DNA from: Emydura subglobosa
Taxonomy: Eukaryota; Chordata; Testudines; Chelidae
Assembly: GCA_007922225.1 (NCBI GenBank)
Contig: ML679968.1
Coordinates: forward strand, 6,626,075 to 6,690,074
Reading direction: 5' to 3'
Length of the DNA: 64,000 nt
The stretch's first letter is position 1; every line of letters starts with the position of its first letter. Made by a program: the position numbers and the translations under genes. Shown here piece after piece: positions 1 through 12,731 of the stretch. The notes below the pieces were generated by a model, which did no database searches, was not told where the DNA came from, and saw only the letters and a program-made list of their open reading frames with translations.

Positions 1-159
1 GGACAGTTGACATATAACACGTTTAACACAAAATAAAAAAAATGAATAGTTAAGGCATCTAACATCACACACTAATTCTACTCTTCCACCAAGAGACACA
101 GACCTCTTCATTAGCACATCCACCATACACATTGCAACATCTGCTCTCCTGGGAGAGAG

Positions 160-285
160 ATGTAGTTTGGAGAGAGGGGAGATGAAGGTCAGACTAGGTC
201 ATCATAATGGGAGATAAGGAGCATGGGAGAACAGACTGGATGATCATAATGGTCCCTTCTGGCTTTTAAATCTATGCATTTAGAA
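160..285 (+). mobile_element. CR1 3' end fragment
   Basis: Ends with 'gactggatgatcataatggt' and 'cccttctggcttttaaatct', a CR1 3' tail. The upstream boundary is approximate. Confidence 0.65.
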
Positions 286-290
286 AGTCT

Positions 291-1604
291 GGCATCCTCA
301 TAAGGGCGGAGTTAAGTCTGGGATGTGTCCCCCTCTGCTCTTCTATGGTGTGGATGGGTTATCAGTCTGTATATGTTGGTGTAGAAGTTGAGGATGTGTA
401 TTTTTAGATTGCTAACTTTTCTTTTCCTGGCTTTTGTGATTGTTTCTAATTTGGTATATGCTACGTGCAAACTAGCTTACCTGACACACAATATAGTTTG
501 TTTTGGGTACGAACAACATATTATTTATGTTACAGTAGTGCCTAGGAGCCCTGGTCACAGATTAGGAGTCCGTTGTGCTACGCTCTGTACAAACATGCTT
601 TCTCCATAGTGCATCTGCTTTGTTATTTCTATCTATTTGAAAACACAGCAAAAATCATCTATTTTCAGTGAGATGGCTTTTCAGACATATTTCCAGTCAA
701 AGAACAGCGCCTCTACAAAGAATATGCATTTCTCAGACTAGATCTGCTTTTTCTTCTTTTTTTGTTTGAAGTAAAACAATTGCCCTGTCATGAAGTCAAG
801 GCTGTAAGTGTGATGTGAAACGGATTTCAATGCAGCCCATAGTTAAGTAGGTGTGTTCTAAGATAACATCATGGATATACATGTGTTGACTGAGCTGCAC
901 TATCAGTGAAGAATATTTGAGATCTAAGGCCAAAAAGCCATCTTCTCCTTGAAGTCATGCACAAAAGAATGGTACTTACAGGCAAAGAACCCCAGCTGCT
1001 AGCAACTGTTCATTTGAATTTATCAGTTATTAGATATCTGATCCACAGTGCTTAGATGCGGAGAGTTTCTCTCTTATCAACCTGAAGTATCCATGTGCCT
1101 CATCAGGATAGATTTATTTTGTAACAAGACACCTTGGCAGGTGGGCAGCTTAGTGATCTGTCAGTTTTGTTTTTCATGTCACACAGCAAAGAGATGAGTC
1201 ACATGTTTGTGTGTATTTGTGGAGGGAGGAGATATGGAGGACAGAGAAAGATTTTATAAGTTTTCAGCCAGTGTGTGAATGTTTTGAAAACAAGAGATGT
1301 ATTGGTTTCAAAACTGCAAACACTACAAATCAGTCAATTAATACAATCTAAGAATAAGCCCTCACAAGCCTTTCCTTGCTTCCTTTGCTAAATTTACGGT
1401 ATCATCTATAGAGTAATGTCTGAGAAACCAAAGGAAAAAAGAAGCCCTTCGCTGGGAATAAACTGATTAAAATAATTTCAGCTGTACGTTATTGAAGATG
1501 AATAAAATGAATAGAAAAATCACGTGTGCGTGAGATTAAGTGGAAGGTGAGTCATTTGGGGATTATTAAATGGTAGAAAACAAAATGCTTGTTTTTTATG
1601 TAAT
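291..1604. other. Unique intron sequence, no feature seen
   Basis: AT-rich, no supported exon or recognised repeat. Small open frames start by chance. Confidence 0.6.
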
Positions 1605-1623
1605 CCCCCCGCCCCCCCCCCCC

Positions 1624-1665
<42 letters not shown>
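1605..1665. repeat. Poly-C tract joined to an (AC)n microsatellite
   Basis: Twenty positions of nearly pure C (one G) at 1605-1624, then GCGC and an uninterrupted AC repeat of about 19 units to 1665. Likely length-polymorphic. Confidence 0.95.
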
Positions 1666-1666
<1 letters not shown>

Positions 1667-2104
1667 CGCAGTATTTATAGCATAGTCCTGGGACATGTTG
1701 AAGCATAGCTTCAGGGCCATTACCTATGCAACTGCAGGCAGGAAAACTTTGTCTTCAGAGTTAAAAAAAACACAATGGATCTGTGCTACTATAGTAACCA
1801 CTTCATCTTAAAACACTGACATTGAATCCAGAGCCTTGGGCACACTGCAGAACTGGCATAAACTTTGGCAAGGAACTTCAAGTGTCATAACATATTGAAA
1901 GCTAAGCCATAAGAAAGTAAAGTTTGACTGTGTAACTTCTGTGGTATCAGCAACCCCCCAAAATTTTAGCACACAAATTTTAGTTACAAAGGGACAGCTA
2001 TCACCCACACACCAGACGCGCGCCTACCCACCTCTTACTCTCCAATTATTTAAGTCAACTTTTGGGGACTTATTTTATAATTTATTTTCTACTTATGTAC
2101 TTGT

Positions 2105-2257
2105 TTGAATCACTTCTGAAAGCAAGAGGCTTATGTTTTAAAGACCTAGAGGTCATTGGTTCAATTCCTACTTATGACAATGTCTGTCTGCATATGCAGC
2201 TGTGTTTAATTACATATACATATTGCAAGACCACCATCTCAATAAAGAAAAAAAAAC
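2105..2257 (+). repeat. tRNA-derived SINE relic
   Basis: An exact B-box promoter match GGTTCAATTCC is at 2158-2168, and an A-rich tail 'aataaagaaaaaaaa' follows at 2240. I find no good A box upstream and no tRNA fold, so this is a degraded SINE and not a tRNA gene. Confidence 0.4.
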
Positions 2258-3415
2258 GGATGCAAGGATTTAAATTTGGAGGGAAAAAATGGTAATGTTC
2301 ATTAAAGTTTCACTCCCAATCTCAAATTTCATATAATCCCAGAGTAACAAGATGTCTTTTCTGAAATGGTCAGTAGTGAAATAATGTCCCTACTTAAACT
2401 AACATTAGGATACCAACTCACTATTTCATGAACATTAATGGGATTAGTTCCCATGTCTCAGAGATGTTTGGAACCTTACTAATTCTGCAGACAGACAACT
2501 GCAATACAAACACAACTGAGTCAACAGTCTGCTTTAGCCTGGCTAGAGAGTATAGTGCAGATCCTATCCATACTACTAATTGCAACTGTATTTAACCAGG
2601 TTTGAGACAACTGTATTCTAACCAGTTCCCTTGAATTGGCTGCACTGACATCATGCATGGATCTTAAGATGGCCACAACCCTGTTTCCATTAAAACATCT
2701 ACAACACGATAGAGGTTGGAAATTTAAAAAAACAAAAGAAAAACTAACAAATTCTGCAGAAATTAATAGTGTCACAAGAGAGGTGCTGGTATTACTTTCT
2801 GGCCAGTATTTGCTTAATCTGAATGGTGCTTCCAGCCTTCTACACACCTAATTTTCAGAAACTGGGTGACTAAAGATAGGCACCCAAATATGGGAATACC
2901 TAATTAGGGAATTTAATCAGCACTTTGAAAATTGGGTTCAATGATGTTCAATGCAAATCACGTTTGTACCTTCCAGATAACAATGAAGAAAAAATTACTT
3001 TAAATGACACCGTATAGTCTCCAAAATACAATACACACTCTCTGGCATCTGTGTTGTAGCTGCCCCATTCACCAGTCACAATCAGTTTTGCGATTCTTTC
3101 CATCTGGCAAAATAAATCTAATAAACTGAAGTTAAAATGTCTGAGGGTGAAGTCAGAGCAATTCCAAGTGAGAGATAAATCAGAAATTACCTAAGTCATC
3201 GGCCACAGTGCCCAATGGAATCAGGAAATAAACTCTGAGTAGTACGGTCTGATAAACAACATGCTCAGTAGGAGTGGCTTTTAAAAAGAGCAAGTGTTTA
3301 ACATTATTCCCCAAGTGAGTGACTAGTTTAACTGTTTTTTATTCTAACACTCCATCTTACTGACAAACATTATGAATCCTTAAGAAAAGCATCTGTGAAT
3401 AGTCTTATACAATAA

Positions 3416-3691
3416 GGGCCAGTCTACACTTCAAACTTACAGAGGCACAGCGGTATTGGTACTGCTATGCCACTGTAAGAGCGCTTGTGTAGTCGCATTA
3501 TGGTGACGGGAGAGAGCTCTCCCACCTAAACGAGCAGTGGTAGTTATGTTGACAGGAGGGCGCCTCCCACTGACATAGCGCTGTCCACACACATGCTTAT
3601 GCTGGCAAAATTTATGTCACTGAGTGGGTGTTTTTTCACATCTCTGAGCAACAAAATTTTTGCTGACATAAGTGCAAATGTAGACAAGGCC
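3416..3691. mobile_element. Harbinger-like MITE (276 bp) with TAA duplication
   Basis: Termini GGGCCAGTCTACACTT and reverse-complemented AGGCCTTGTCTACATTT form imperfect inverted repeats. TAA flanks both sides (3413-3415 and 3692-3694). A 3-bp TA-rich duplication is the PIF/Harbinger signature. Non-coding, so mobilised in trans. Confidence 0.7.
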
Positions 3692-3869
3692 TAAAAGTCT
3701 CTATGGACATAGATTCCTTAAGATCTTCAAGTAACTTCTGTGGTTACAAGAGATGCAAAATAAAAGCTAATAAAACATGATTAAAATACTGTTTTTCTAC
3801 CTGGAAAATTTAATATGGTTGCCCGTCTTTCCATTTATTCTCAGCTGTTTGCAGTGTATAGTGCACTAC

Positions 3870-4480
3870 TGTAGTGAAGTGGTGTGGCCTCCCTCCAAGC
3901 TAGGGGGGAAGGACAACTCTCTGAGTCCAGGCTGGGCCTGCCCCTTGTGCTGGAAGCTGAGAGGCAAGACAGGAAGTATAAAAGGTGGGGCCTCCAGCTC
4001 AGTTGGGAGAGAGACAGGGAAGGAGGCAGACATCTCGTTTACTGCAGGCTGCCAGCTCTGTTACTGAACTGGATAGTGCCCTGACCCTGGAGGAGACCGA
4101 GTCCAGAGACGAGCTACTGAGACTGCCAGCAACTGAATACCCCGATAATGCGGGAGGACTCTTGCACGATGGAGCCCTCTCCCCAGACTGCAGTAGGAAG
4201 TAGTCATGGGGAACCAGACTTTGGTCCGGTTTTGCCTTCAGTGGGATCCCCACTGACCTACTGGCAGAGTCTTCCAGCACTGTCAAGGACCTGGGCTGGG
4301 ACCTGGTGGAGTAAGGTGGGCCCAAGTTCCCTTACCCCCTGCTGCTCTGCCCTGCTTGAGAGCCAGAACCGCCCCTCCTCCCCCATAGATCGTAGCTCTT
4401 GATTCGCTAATTCCCCTGTGACTGGGCTGACCCCCACAGCAGCACTGAGATGGAGAGGGGGAGGGACAACCACTATCATA
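3870..4480 (+). mobile_element. LTR-like repeat with TATA box
   Basis: A GC-rich island starts TGTAGTGAAGTGGTGTGGCC. It has TATAAAAG at 3977-3984 and a run of overlapping spurious open frames downstream. The layout suggests an LTR promoter region (Gypsy or retrovirus-like). The right end is not defined. Confidence 0.5.
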
Positions 4481-4489
4481 CTACATTAC

Positions 4490-7400
4490 CTGCGTAACGA
4501 GGTAGTTAAGTTCAGGTTTCAGATAAACTGAAATCACAGCAGACCCTGGCATTAGCCGCCCCGCACTGAGGCAGTCCATAAGCCAGCACAGACAATGATG
4601 AGTTTTATTGGGTTAGAATGGACAACTGATTAGGCTACGGAAATAAAGACATGGGATTTAAATGTAGAAGAATTGCATTCCTGAATGCTGGGGCAGTAAA
4701 CTTCCCCCAAATAGAATGCTGTGGATTAATTAGCCTCTAAGGACACAGATAATCTTTTATGGCCTGGTCCAAAGCCAACTGGAGCCAATAGGAAAACTCA
4801 ATGTGATTTGGTTCAGACTTTATTCTGCATCCTGCTTATATAAATAATAGTAACTCATAGAAGTTGACTTCAAGACATATGGAATCTGCCTCCGATATGT
4901 AAGAAGCAACTTCCAATTGAGACAAACTTATCTCAGCTCCTCTCAAAAGGAAGCTCCACTCACCCTACTAGATTAAGGATTCTGCTAATGGGCTGTCTTG
5001 CTTTATCTGGTCACCAGTCAGCAGATACAAAGTTTCATAACCTGAATCACTGTTTGCCATCCCACCCCTCACACCAAGTGTTCTAGGAGGAAAGGAGGCA
5101 ATGGTAATGGTGGTGGTTAGAAAGAGATGCTATACTGTCAAATATAAGACCTTTGCCCCAAAAAACTGCATTTAGAATACTTATTAAAAGGATGTCCACA
5201 TGATTTTTTTCAGTTCTGTCCTCCACAGAATGCATTCTTATTTTTAAAGGCATAAAATCCTTTTTTAGATTTGTCCTTTAAAAAAAAAATTTTTTTTTTT
5301 AAAACGTCATTTCTGGTTGAAACCAGTTTGGCAGCAGCAATCAGCAGCAACATGCTAGTTCCCTGTGATACTGTTTTGTTATAAATCCCCTTGAGCCCTT
5401 GTGTAACCTCTCTATTCTCTGTGGCTGTACATGTCGGTGAACAATTAATAGCAAAGAAAAACCTCTTCCCTTTTCACACTATCTCAAGAAATTCTGGAGA
5501 CTGAACCATTTCCAGGATTTAACACTTTAATGTCACAAACATACTAACTCTCCTACTCAATTTGTCATGAGGATTGGTTAGAGTGTTAGCATTTGCAGAC
5601 TGGACTGAGAGACTAACTGAGATCCCCCAAAAAACTAGCTGCAGAGTTCTTCAAAAATTCTCATCTGCAAACCAACCCAACACACTCCCCAACCAAACCG
5701 CAAGTGCTTTATCAATGGCACATAACACACTAAGGTCAGACCAGAGTGACAGATGGGAAGCATGTTTGCAATCAGTAACAAAACAGCTCCCTCAGTTTCT
5801 GAATCCTATGTTTTTCCTTTGCCTTCACCTGTTGATTTCATTTGGACAATTCTATTATCAAACAAAACAATATTTGAACCAAAAAGCCTTGCACCGCTTT
5901 TCTTTTATAGGCATATTAATAATATACAATAAGACAGCAAAATGCATCCCTGAGAACAGTCACACCTAGAATTTATAACCACCACCTGCCACTGCATTAA
6001 AAGGTTCTAAAATTAATCCAGCATCCCTGCTTCGTAACCTCTTACAAACTGGCAAAACAGCCTCTCCGGAGACACAGATTTCACAAGTACAGGTACATAC
6101 CCTCTACCAGAACCAAGATATGTCTGCCAGTCTACAGTTGCCTAGGTGAAAACATATGCCATGTCAGGTCACTTCCTCAATCTTTTCCAAATATCAGTGC
6201 CTTTGATTAAAGATCTAACATGGCCTCCAGTAACATCTCTGCTAATCAATGCTGTTGGCTTGGGACTACCTTGTCAATGGAATATTCCAAAGAGCTAATT
6301 CTGGAGGGGTGCAAGGGCTTAATAGAAAAGCTTGGTGCTTAATTTTTGAATAATCTATTTAATAATCCACAGAATGTAAAAATACGTGAACTGACAATTT
6401 ACCTCTGAGGATTATGATGTGACCATACTATGGCAATGCACAACTTAATTTTCTCCTCTGGCAAAGACGTGCCACACTTTAGCCTAAGAGAATAAACCCC
6501 TGCAGCCTTCTAAACAAAGACTGCTCTCCTCCTGTGGCAATCTATGCCTGTGTGCAAGCTTAGTGGGTATAATTAGATTCAGAAGGAAGTCTTATTACTG
6601 CACTGAACTAAGAGGCAAGCAGTGATTTTGATTAGTCATACGTATGACTCTGCTGAACAATTCCTCATGAACCAGGCTTCCTGCACTTGATCGAGAAGTG
6701 TGACGAGAGACTGGAGGACAGTTCTGGAGAATTATTAGATCACCAATTTAAATAGTGATGTTTAAAACTAATCTGAAAGGCTACTTCTAGGGTGCACATT
6801 TGTAACGCGTTTTCTCCCTTTTACACAACTTAAGTGCCACGTTTCTAATCCATTCCTTGCTCTGACAGTTTTCTAAATGAACAGGGGGGTAAAAACGGGA
6901 CCAGTGACAGAGGGAACTCTGTCGTGCCACTCAGGAAGCCTGGATTCCTGATGTTGGTAGTTCTGTGAAAGTTGTGTGCTCACTTCCTTGCTTCACTGAA
7001 CTGAGTATGCCTTCTGGCTGATCATGCAGCAATGCTGACTGGCTCCAAAAGACCCCTGGGACCATCAAGGTTTGCCACTGCAGGGTTTCAGTTTGGTTCG
7101 AGAATCATAAGAACCCTGTGTTTTCCCACACGCCTTTTTCCACATTTAAAAATTTCTCCTGGAGCCACTGACCCAGAAAAGAAGCTGGCTTGTGGTGATG
7201 GTGACCCTGCACATATTACCACCCTCAGCAGTGCCAGTGAGAGCAGCAGCAATGACAGGAAGCTACACAGAAATGATCTTAAGCGATAAAGGAACAAGGG
7301 GGAGGAGGGAGACATAAAAGGAAATGAGATTGACTTTGAAAGTCTCCCCCATGGCTTATACTGGAAGGATTCTTTCAGCCTTACCTTTGGAGAGACTAGC

Positions 7401-7880
7401 CTACTTCCATACCACTATCTACAATAAATAAAAAAAAATTAACACACGCAAGCTCTTCAAGGGAGATTGTCTAAGGTATGATCACTGCTCCTGATGTGAA
7501 GAATCTGGTCACTGTACCTGTCAGAGTTCCTTCTGGGTCTGTCTAGAAACAGAACGTGCTACTGTGCTCTCAAAGAATAGCTTTGTGCTGGTTCCGTGCG
7601 GTGGTTTTTAGGGAGCACATGAAGACTTTCAGTATCCACTCTCTCTGCGCCCAGCCAGCACTGCTGACTGTTGTGGAGGAAGGCCTTTGGGCTATGACCT
7701 TGCCCCCTTTGGAGAGGCCAGCAGTGGCAGCAGCACTAGCCTTACATTAACTCGCATAGTTCTCACACTCCTCTGAACGCAGTATGGCACTTGGACCTTT
7801 GAGAACAAAAGCAGGAGGCAGCCTGGAAAAATTTTGCACTAAGTTTCAGGTCTGAGTTTTACCATGCAGAATCATAGAAC
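4490..7880. other. Mostly unique intron sequence
   Basis: Contains the A/T palindrome near 5280 and short open frames (largest 131 codons at 5574-5969) with no domain. The segment 7032-7330 has a purine-rich stretch (gggggaggagggagacataa). Confidence 0.55.
5280..5303. repeat. A-run/T-run palindrome
   Basis: A run of about ten A directly followed by about twelve T, flanked by matching bases, able to pair with itself. Confidence 0.8.
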
Positions 7881-7884
7881 AAGG

Positions 7885-8150
7885 GATTACGGTAGAACCT
7901 TGATTTTACAAACATGAGTCTCATGAACAGTCAGTGATACATGAACCATTTTTCCCTCCAGGGGGGATAAAACTGCATAATGAAAGTGATGCTGATGAAG
8001 AGCAAGCTGACATCCTTTCACATTTCAATGCCTTCAATGCACTGGATATAGTTTTGCAGTGATTTGAAGAACAAGAAGAATGTGATGCAGGGCACCAGGC
8101 TGCAACTTTTGAACTGTACCTGCTGTAATTTTGAGATGTTCAATTAGCTC
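7885..8150 (+). pseudogene. Pogo/Tigger-like DNA transposon relic
   Basis: The left part, 'ggtagaaccttgattttaca', resembles a Tigger terminus. The following frame includes FNALDIVLQ, a stop, then FEEQEECDAGHQAATF. It recalls the C-terminal region of pogo-type transposases (residues like A-WFEEQEECDA-qLL). Only about 60 residues are legible. The family call is tentative. Confidence 0.4.
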
Positions 8151-8159
8151 ACAAAACAG

Positions 8160-9440
8160 GTGATCTACTGTACTTACAGTTTACTTTTTTTAGCTATATT
8201 TTTAGACAGAGAGGCCTGCATTGTAAGTGCAATTTCTGATAATACAAGGAGAGGGGAATGGCAGGGGGTGGAGGAGTTATTGTCCTACCCATTTGTGAAA
8301 CTGCTATCCCGCAGTCATTTTATAGACAAAGCGCCAATGCACATCAGTGGGAATTACACATGCGTGAGGAGGAAAGGAGCAGTTTTAATAAAATAAAATA
8401 ATAATAATAAAATGTTCATGCTTTTAAGCAGTATTCTAAATTAAAACCTACATTTTTACATGACCACATTTACATTTTCCAGGATCTTGTTAATTGCTAG
8501 TCCATATATAAAATTTATAAATAAAAATGTATATAGATTTATATGAATAAAATAGCTGAATCAGTTATTAGGGAGAAAAATATCACTGGAAGGCCCGATG
8601 TGGGAAGAGTACTGCTCTGCTATAAGGCAGAATTCCAGGTGTGTGTCTGCTATAAACGTAACATGTTAGTTATTGGGAAAACGTGGGCTCCAGGATGTTC
8701 TTTGGATTTTTTTGTGTAATGTATATTCATTATATTTTACAATGTTCTTGCATTGTATGTTTTAAAGATGGTCAAACACACATTATATAATAAAAACAGA
8801 ATACTATGCAAACAAAGTACGTGTAAAGCTGTATTGTTGGTGACACAGATGTTTAGGCATAGAGTGGGATGATGTACTACAGCCTAGTATTGAACCTTAC
8901 CTCTTCAGATAGGGTCAGGGAAATTACCATCTTGGACGTTGACAAGGCACCTAGCAGTATATTGTCCAAGAAAAGAATAAAGAATGGCAATCAGGTTGCA
9001 CTGGATTCTGGAAATTTCAGAACAAAGTAAGAATACAAACTACAACACATGCGTCATACAAACAACTTGGCACCTGTACTGAGGACAGTATCTGACTTTA
9101 TATCAAAGATTAAAAAACACTAAAAGTAGCCCCGAATACACCTGGAAGTAGTTATATCATCACTCTTGGTTAATTATGTCATTAATTAAAAATAAGTGAT
9201 TTACAATTCATCAATAACTATTCACCTGAATGCAAATAATCAACAACACAACAGGGCACATTCATCAGCCATCTTGTGGATGCTAAGGCACACACTGGCT
9301 AATTACCAAACTCTTTAGTGTGCAGTTAACTGAAAAAGCAAACAATTTGCAAGCATTAAGTATTATAATTATTACTCTGCCGAAGAAAATACTTGTAACT
9401 TAATGTGCTTATTTGATACAACTACAGATTCTATAATTAT
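8160..9440. other. Unique AT-rich intron sequence
   Basis: Includes an 'ataataataataaaatg' run at 8398-8414. No gene or clear repeat. Confidence 0.55.
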
Positions 9441-9445
9441 AGTTG

Positions 9446-10207
9446 CTAGAGCTATGAATTAAACATTTTTCCAATGGAAAATGCTGATTCATCAAAATCA
9501 AAACACTTCGAGAGCGTAGTCCCCCAAAATGTGTACGGTCCAGTGATGGTCACTAACTAACCTATCTAACCATAAAAAAAAAAAAAGTTAGGAAACTATT
9601 ACAAAAACTATGTTCTAAGTACAACTATGAAGAATGAAAACTTTCTTTTTTTAAGCTATGTAGTTCGAAGGTGAAGAGGAGAGTGTTCCGACTCTGGTCA
9701 TGAGGCGGTAAGAGGAAACTGAGGGGGCGTTGACCCCTCAGCCATACAAGACCTCAGACACACCACATGGACTACGCATGGCACGCGGGTCGATGGAGAC
9801 TACTTCAAACAGTTCCGGCGCATGGCGCGCATGCACCCCCACATATGGAATCTACTACAGGGACCAGCACTCAAAAAAGAAGAGGTAGTTTTGACTAATC
9901 TCTGGATTCAAATCATTTAGAAACTGTTTCCCATTTTGACATTTTCAAAAACAAAGTTTAATTTTTCCACCGGAAACAGCTCTTAGTTTCAAAAGTTTAG
10001 TTAATCTATACTAAAAAGAGGCTTTTTAAAAATTAGGTTGAAATTTAAATGAAATATTTCTATTGACCTGAGATGAAATTTTTTGATTTCTGGTTTGTAA
10101 GAATTTTTAAAAAATTGACTTTTTGTCCCAATCCAGGATGGGAAAAAATTTCTGAAATCTCAAATTTTTGCAGGATGGGAAAACTGTTTCCTGACCAGTT
10201 CTAATAG
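9446..10207. mobile_element. AT-rich inverted-repeat element split by a DIRS-like terminal fragment
   Basis: The right end 'ctgaccagttctaa' is the reverse of 'tagagctggtcaag', which opens a related stretch at 22455. The left end may be 'gctagagctatgaattaaac'. The A/T-rich interior reads 'ccatcctgg'-like and 'tttttgtcccaatccaggat' pieces. The middle (9655-9900) is unrelated, GC-rich and probably inserted. Confidence 0.4.
9655..9900. repeat. DIRS-terminal-repeat-like GC-rich fragment
   Basis: Text such as 'ggtaagaggaaactgagggg', 'gcgcatggcgcgcatgcacc' and 'agggaccagcactcaaaaaa' parallels the DIRS terminus at 33405-33600 ('aagaaggaactgagggggcg', 'gagcaagcactagaagaatt'). It is likely a solo terminal repeat of a related element, diverged from the copy at 28309-33604. 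Confidence 0.45.
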
Positions 10208-10554
10208 TTGCAACTCTCTGCCACATCCAGAATTTTTCAACTGGAATTACATAGTCTGTAACTGTATCGCATGCAACATACTACAATAAGTTTCCCTTAA
10301 GAGCACCTGAACCTCTCTTTTTCCTCCTTTTTTCACCCTTAGTCATCCACATCCTCCTTCCTTTTCCGCTTTTCTTTAGCAGAGCTTTTGGGTGGGTAGA
10401 AGGAGTTGAAACGCAAAGTTGCTCGTCCTACTCTGCTGTTTGGTGACATCACAGCTTCTGATGCTTCTCCTTTGAACGTGCACTGCCAGTGAACTGCTAA
10501 ACAGGGTAGAGCTGGTAGTTGTGTCTTTTGCTTTGAAGTCCCATTGCTACCCAC

Positions 10555-11667
10555 TGTGACACACCAAGACACAATCCAGACTAATGAGTAGCTTGTGTCA
10601 TACCTGCCCTGTAACCTGGGGGTGCCCTTTACAACACCTTGCTGCTGTAGCCTCCAACCAGGACTGCTCACAAACAACCTCCAGCATGTAAATCACTCCC
10701 AACTTTATCTGTGTGCTGAAACCAGCCAACCACTCTTTGGCTGTTATCAGCCTTAAAATTTACCACACATTCTCAGTCCCAGACTTTCCCTCAGAAATGC
10801 ATGTCCTGTACTGCCTAGCCCTCTCCTGGACAGTACAAATACGTAAGTCCATCACTCCTTTAAGGGAATGACATGCACACAACTTGTTACCCCAAACACA
10901 TGCACACAACTAGTTATCCCTTGTAACCCAGACACTTCAACTTGAACACACTGAATTAGATAAAACAGTAAAACAAGTTTAATAATTACAAAGAGAGATT
11001 TTATGTAAGTACAAGTAATGAGGCATAAAAGTCAGAAATGGTTACAAAAAAACCCAAATATTAAATGCTTACCAGTGCCTAACAAACTATATTCGATTCA
11101 AAGCAAAGCTTCCTCACAACATGCTTTCAGCAATCTTATTGACCGAACTCTTTAGGTCAGGACCCCTCCCTCAGAGTCCAACAGCTGTTTTCTTTGTCTC
11201 TTCAGGTGCGGTGAATGCAATGGGCAGGGAGAAAAAGAGGAGTCTCTTGAGGAGTTTGTCTCTCCTTTTTAGAGTTTCAGTCCCCCTCTTGAAAAATATT
11301 TCCAGCAGAATCTATGTGGAAAGACATTTGGTGCTGGGTTTTTCCACCTGTTTGAACTTCCTTTGCTTTCCCTCCCTGCTTCATGTCTGTTTACTGCTTA
11401 AATGAAAAAAGGCAAGCACGCATACCTTCCTTTCTTTAGAACACATCTGACTTCTGCCTAGACAAGACTGTGGGTTTTGGAACACGTGTTAATACAACCA
11501 TACAAGGGAATCTTATATCTTTACATACAATGTTGTCACACATTTTTACCAGGACAATACTGACAGCAAATTGTGAGTTTTCAAATGATACCTTCCAAGG
11601 TATATATTGTACAAATATTATTACAAATCATGTGTAGGGTGTGAATACAGGGATGTATTCTGTCACA
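10555..11667 (-). mobile_element. Complete solo LTR (endogenous retrovirus-type) with 5-bp target duplication
   Basis: The element begins TGTGACA and ends TGTCACA on the plus strand, the TG...CA termini of an LTR. It is flanked by a perfect 5-bp direct repeat CCCAC at 10550-10554 and 11668-11672. On the minus strand, ATTAAA at 10978-10983 is followed by 'cttgttttactgttttatct' and then 'cagtgtgttcaagttg', the polyadenylation/R-U5 type of text seen in turtle LTRs. No internal retroviral genes adjoin it, so it is a solo LTR. Open frames inside it are incidental. Confidence 0.75.
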
Positions 11668-11672
11668 CCCAC

Positions 11673-12722
11673 TTATAAGACAGAAGGGGGAGGACAGAAT
11701 GTTCCATCCTCATAATGTCGGACATTCTTAGACTGAGACCAGACTATCTCTAGGTTCACTGACGTACCACACAAACACATGATGAAAATAACCAAACTAG
11801 TTTTGTATTATTACATAACAGAGGCTGGTAACCACATGAGGTTTACAGATGACTCACAAAGGTTTCCTCGCCACCAGACTGACCCACATCCTGTGTACAT
11901 TGAATGAAAAGCTTTCCACGGGACACGAGAGATTACATACATCATCACCATATCAGAAATACTAACAGTACTGTACATACAGTCTCCAAACTTCAGGGGA
12001 AAGAAGAAAGGAAGTAGGAGAAGGAGGCAAGGGACAGAAGGGGTCACGTACTCATTAACACAGTGCGTGTGTATTTGATACAACCTATAAAATTATGGGA
12101 AGGGACTCACTAAGAATTATTTAAGATTTTGCATTATCAATAGAATTTCTGTTTAATAAATACAAGTTTGATTACAACAGATCATTATGGTAGACAAAGA
12201 AGCTAGTTCCAATGTGTAAACTTGCTAGAAGATCAATGATATGGGTTTGAAGGTTCTCTATCCAATCAGATTGTAATTACAGTTCATCCAAGCCATTCTT
12301 TAAACTACTTAGCTGAATTAGGGTCTCAGGTGCTCTAAAACTAGTATAAGCAGTTGTTATAAGTATCATGAATAACAATAACTTAGCATGATTCCTTGGT
12401 TGCTGACCAACAGTACTCAGGTCAAATGGATTCTACCTCATTACATATATCATAAAAATATAGAGACTTATGTTGCCTGATATCTCATTTTCCTAGTATA
12501 GACTTTAAAAATTCAATAAACATAATTGCTCAGTGTATTTATCAGTCCCATGAAAAAGGATACTATTACCAACCAAAATCCAATCAGCCAAATGCAATTC
12601 TACACTTAGCACCAGCCCAGCAAGATAAAACTCGAGAAAATCCTATGCATTACAAAATCTTTCCAGTTTTTATTTCTAGCAATAAATCTCTCCTCTGCCC
12701 CCCCAATCCTGCTTGATGCAAG
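11673..12722. other. Unique intron sequence between LTR and MITE
   Basis: No exon or recognised repeat; an open minus frame at 11811-12083 has no domain. Confidence 0.55.
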
Positions 12723-12731
12723 AATAATAAT

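Noticed and set aside
2158..2168. Possible tRNA gene from the B-box match
   Set aside because: No A box at the correct distance, no cloverleaf and no anticodon stem; fits a decayed SINE better.
2521..2847. 108-codon minus-strand open frame
   Set aside because: No recognisable domain, no splice or promoter context, and an open frame also exists on the opposite strand; chance is the simplest explanation.
3999..4325. Several overlapping 70-110-codon frames near 3777-4480
   Set aside because: They fall in an LTR-like promoter region and overlap each other on both strands; no gag or pol motif is present.
5574..5969. 131-codon plus-strand open frame
   Set aside because: The translation has no domain, signal peptide or repeat, composition equals the surrounding intron, and no Kozak or splice context supports it.
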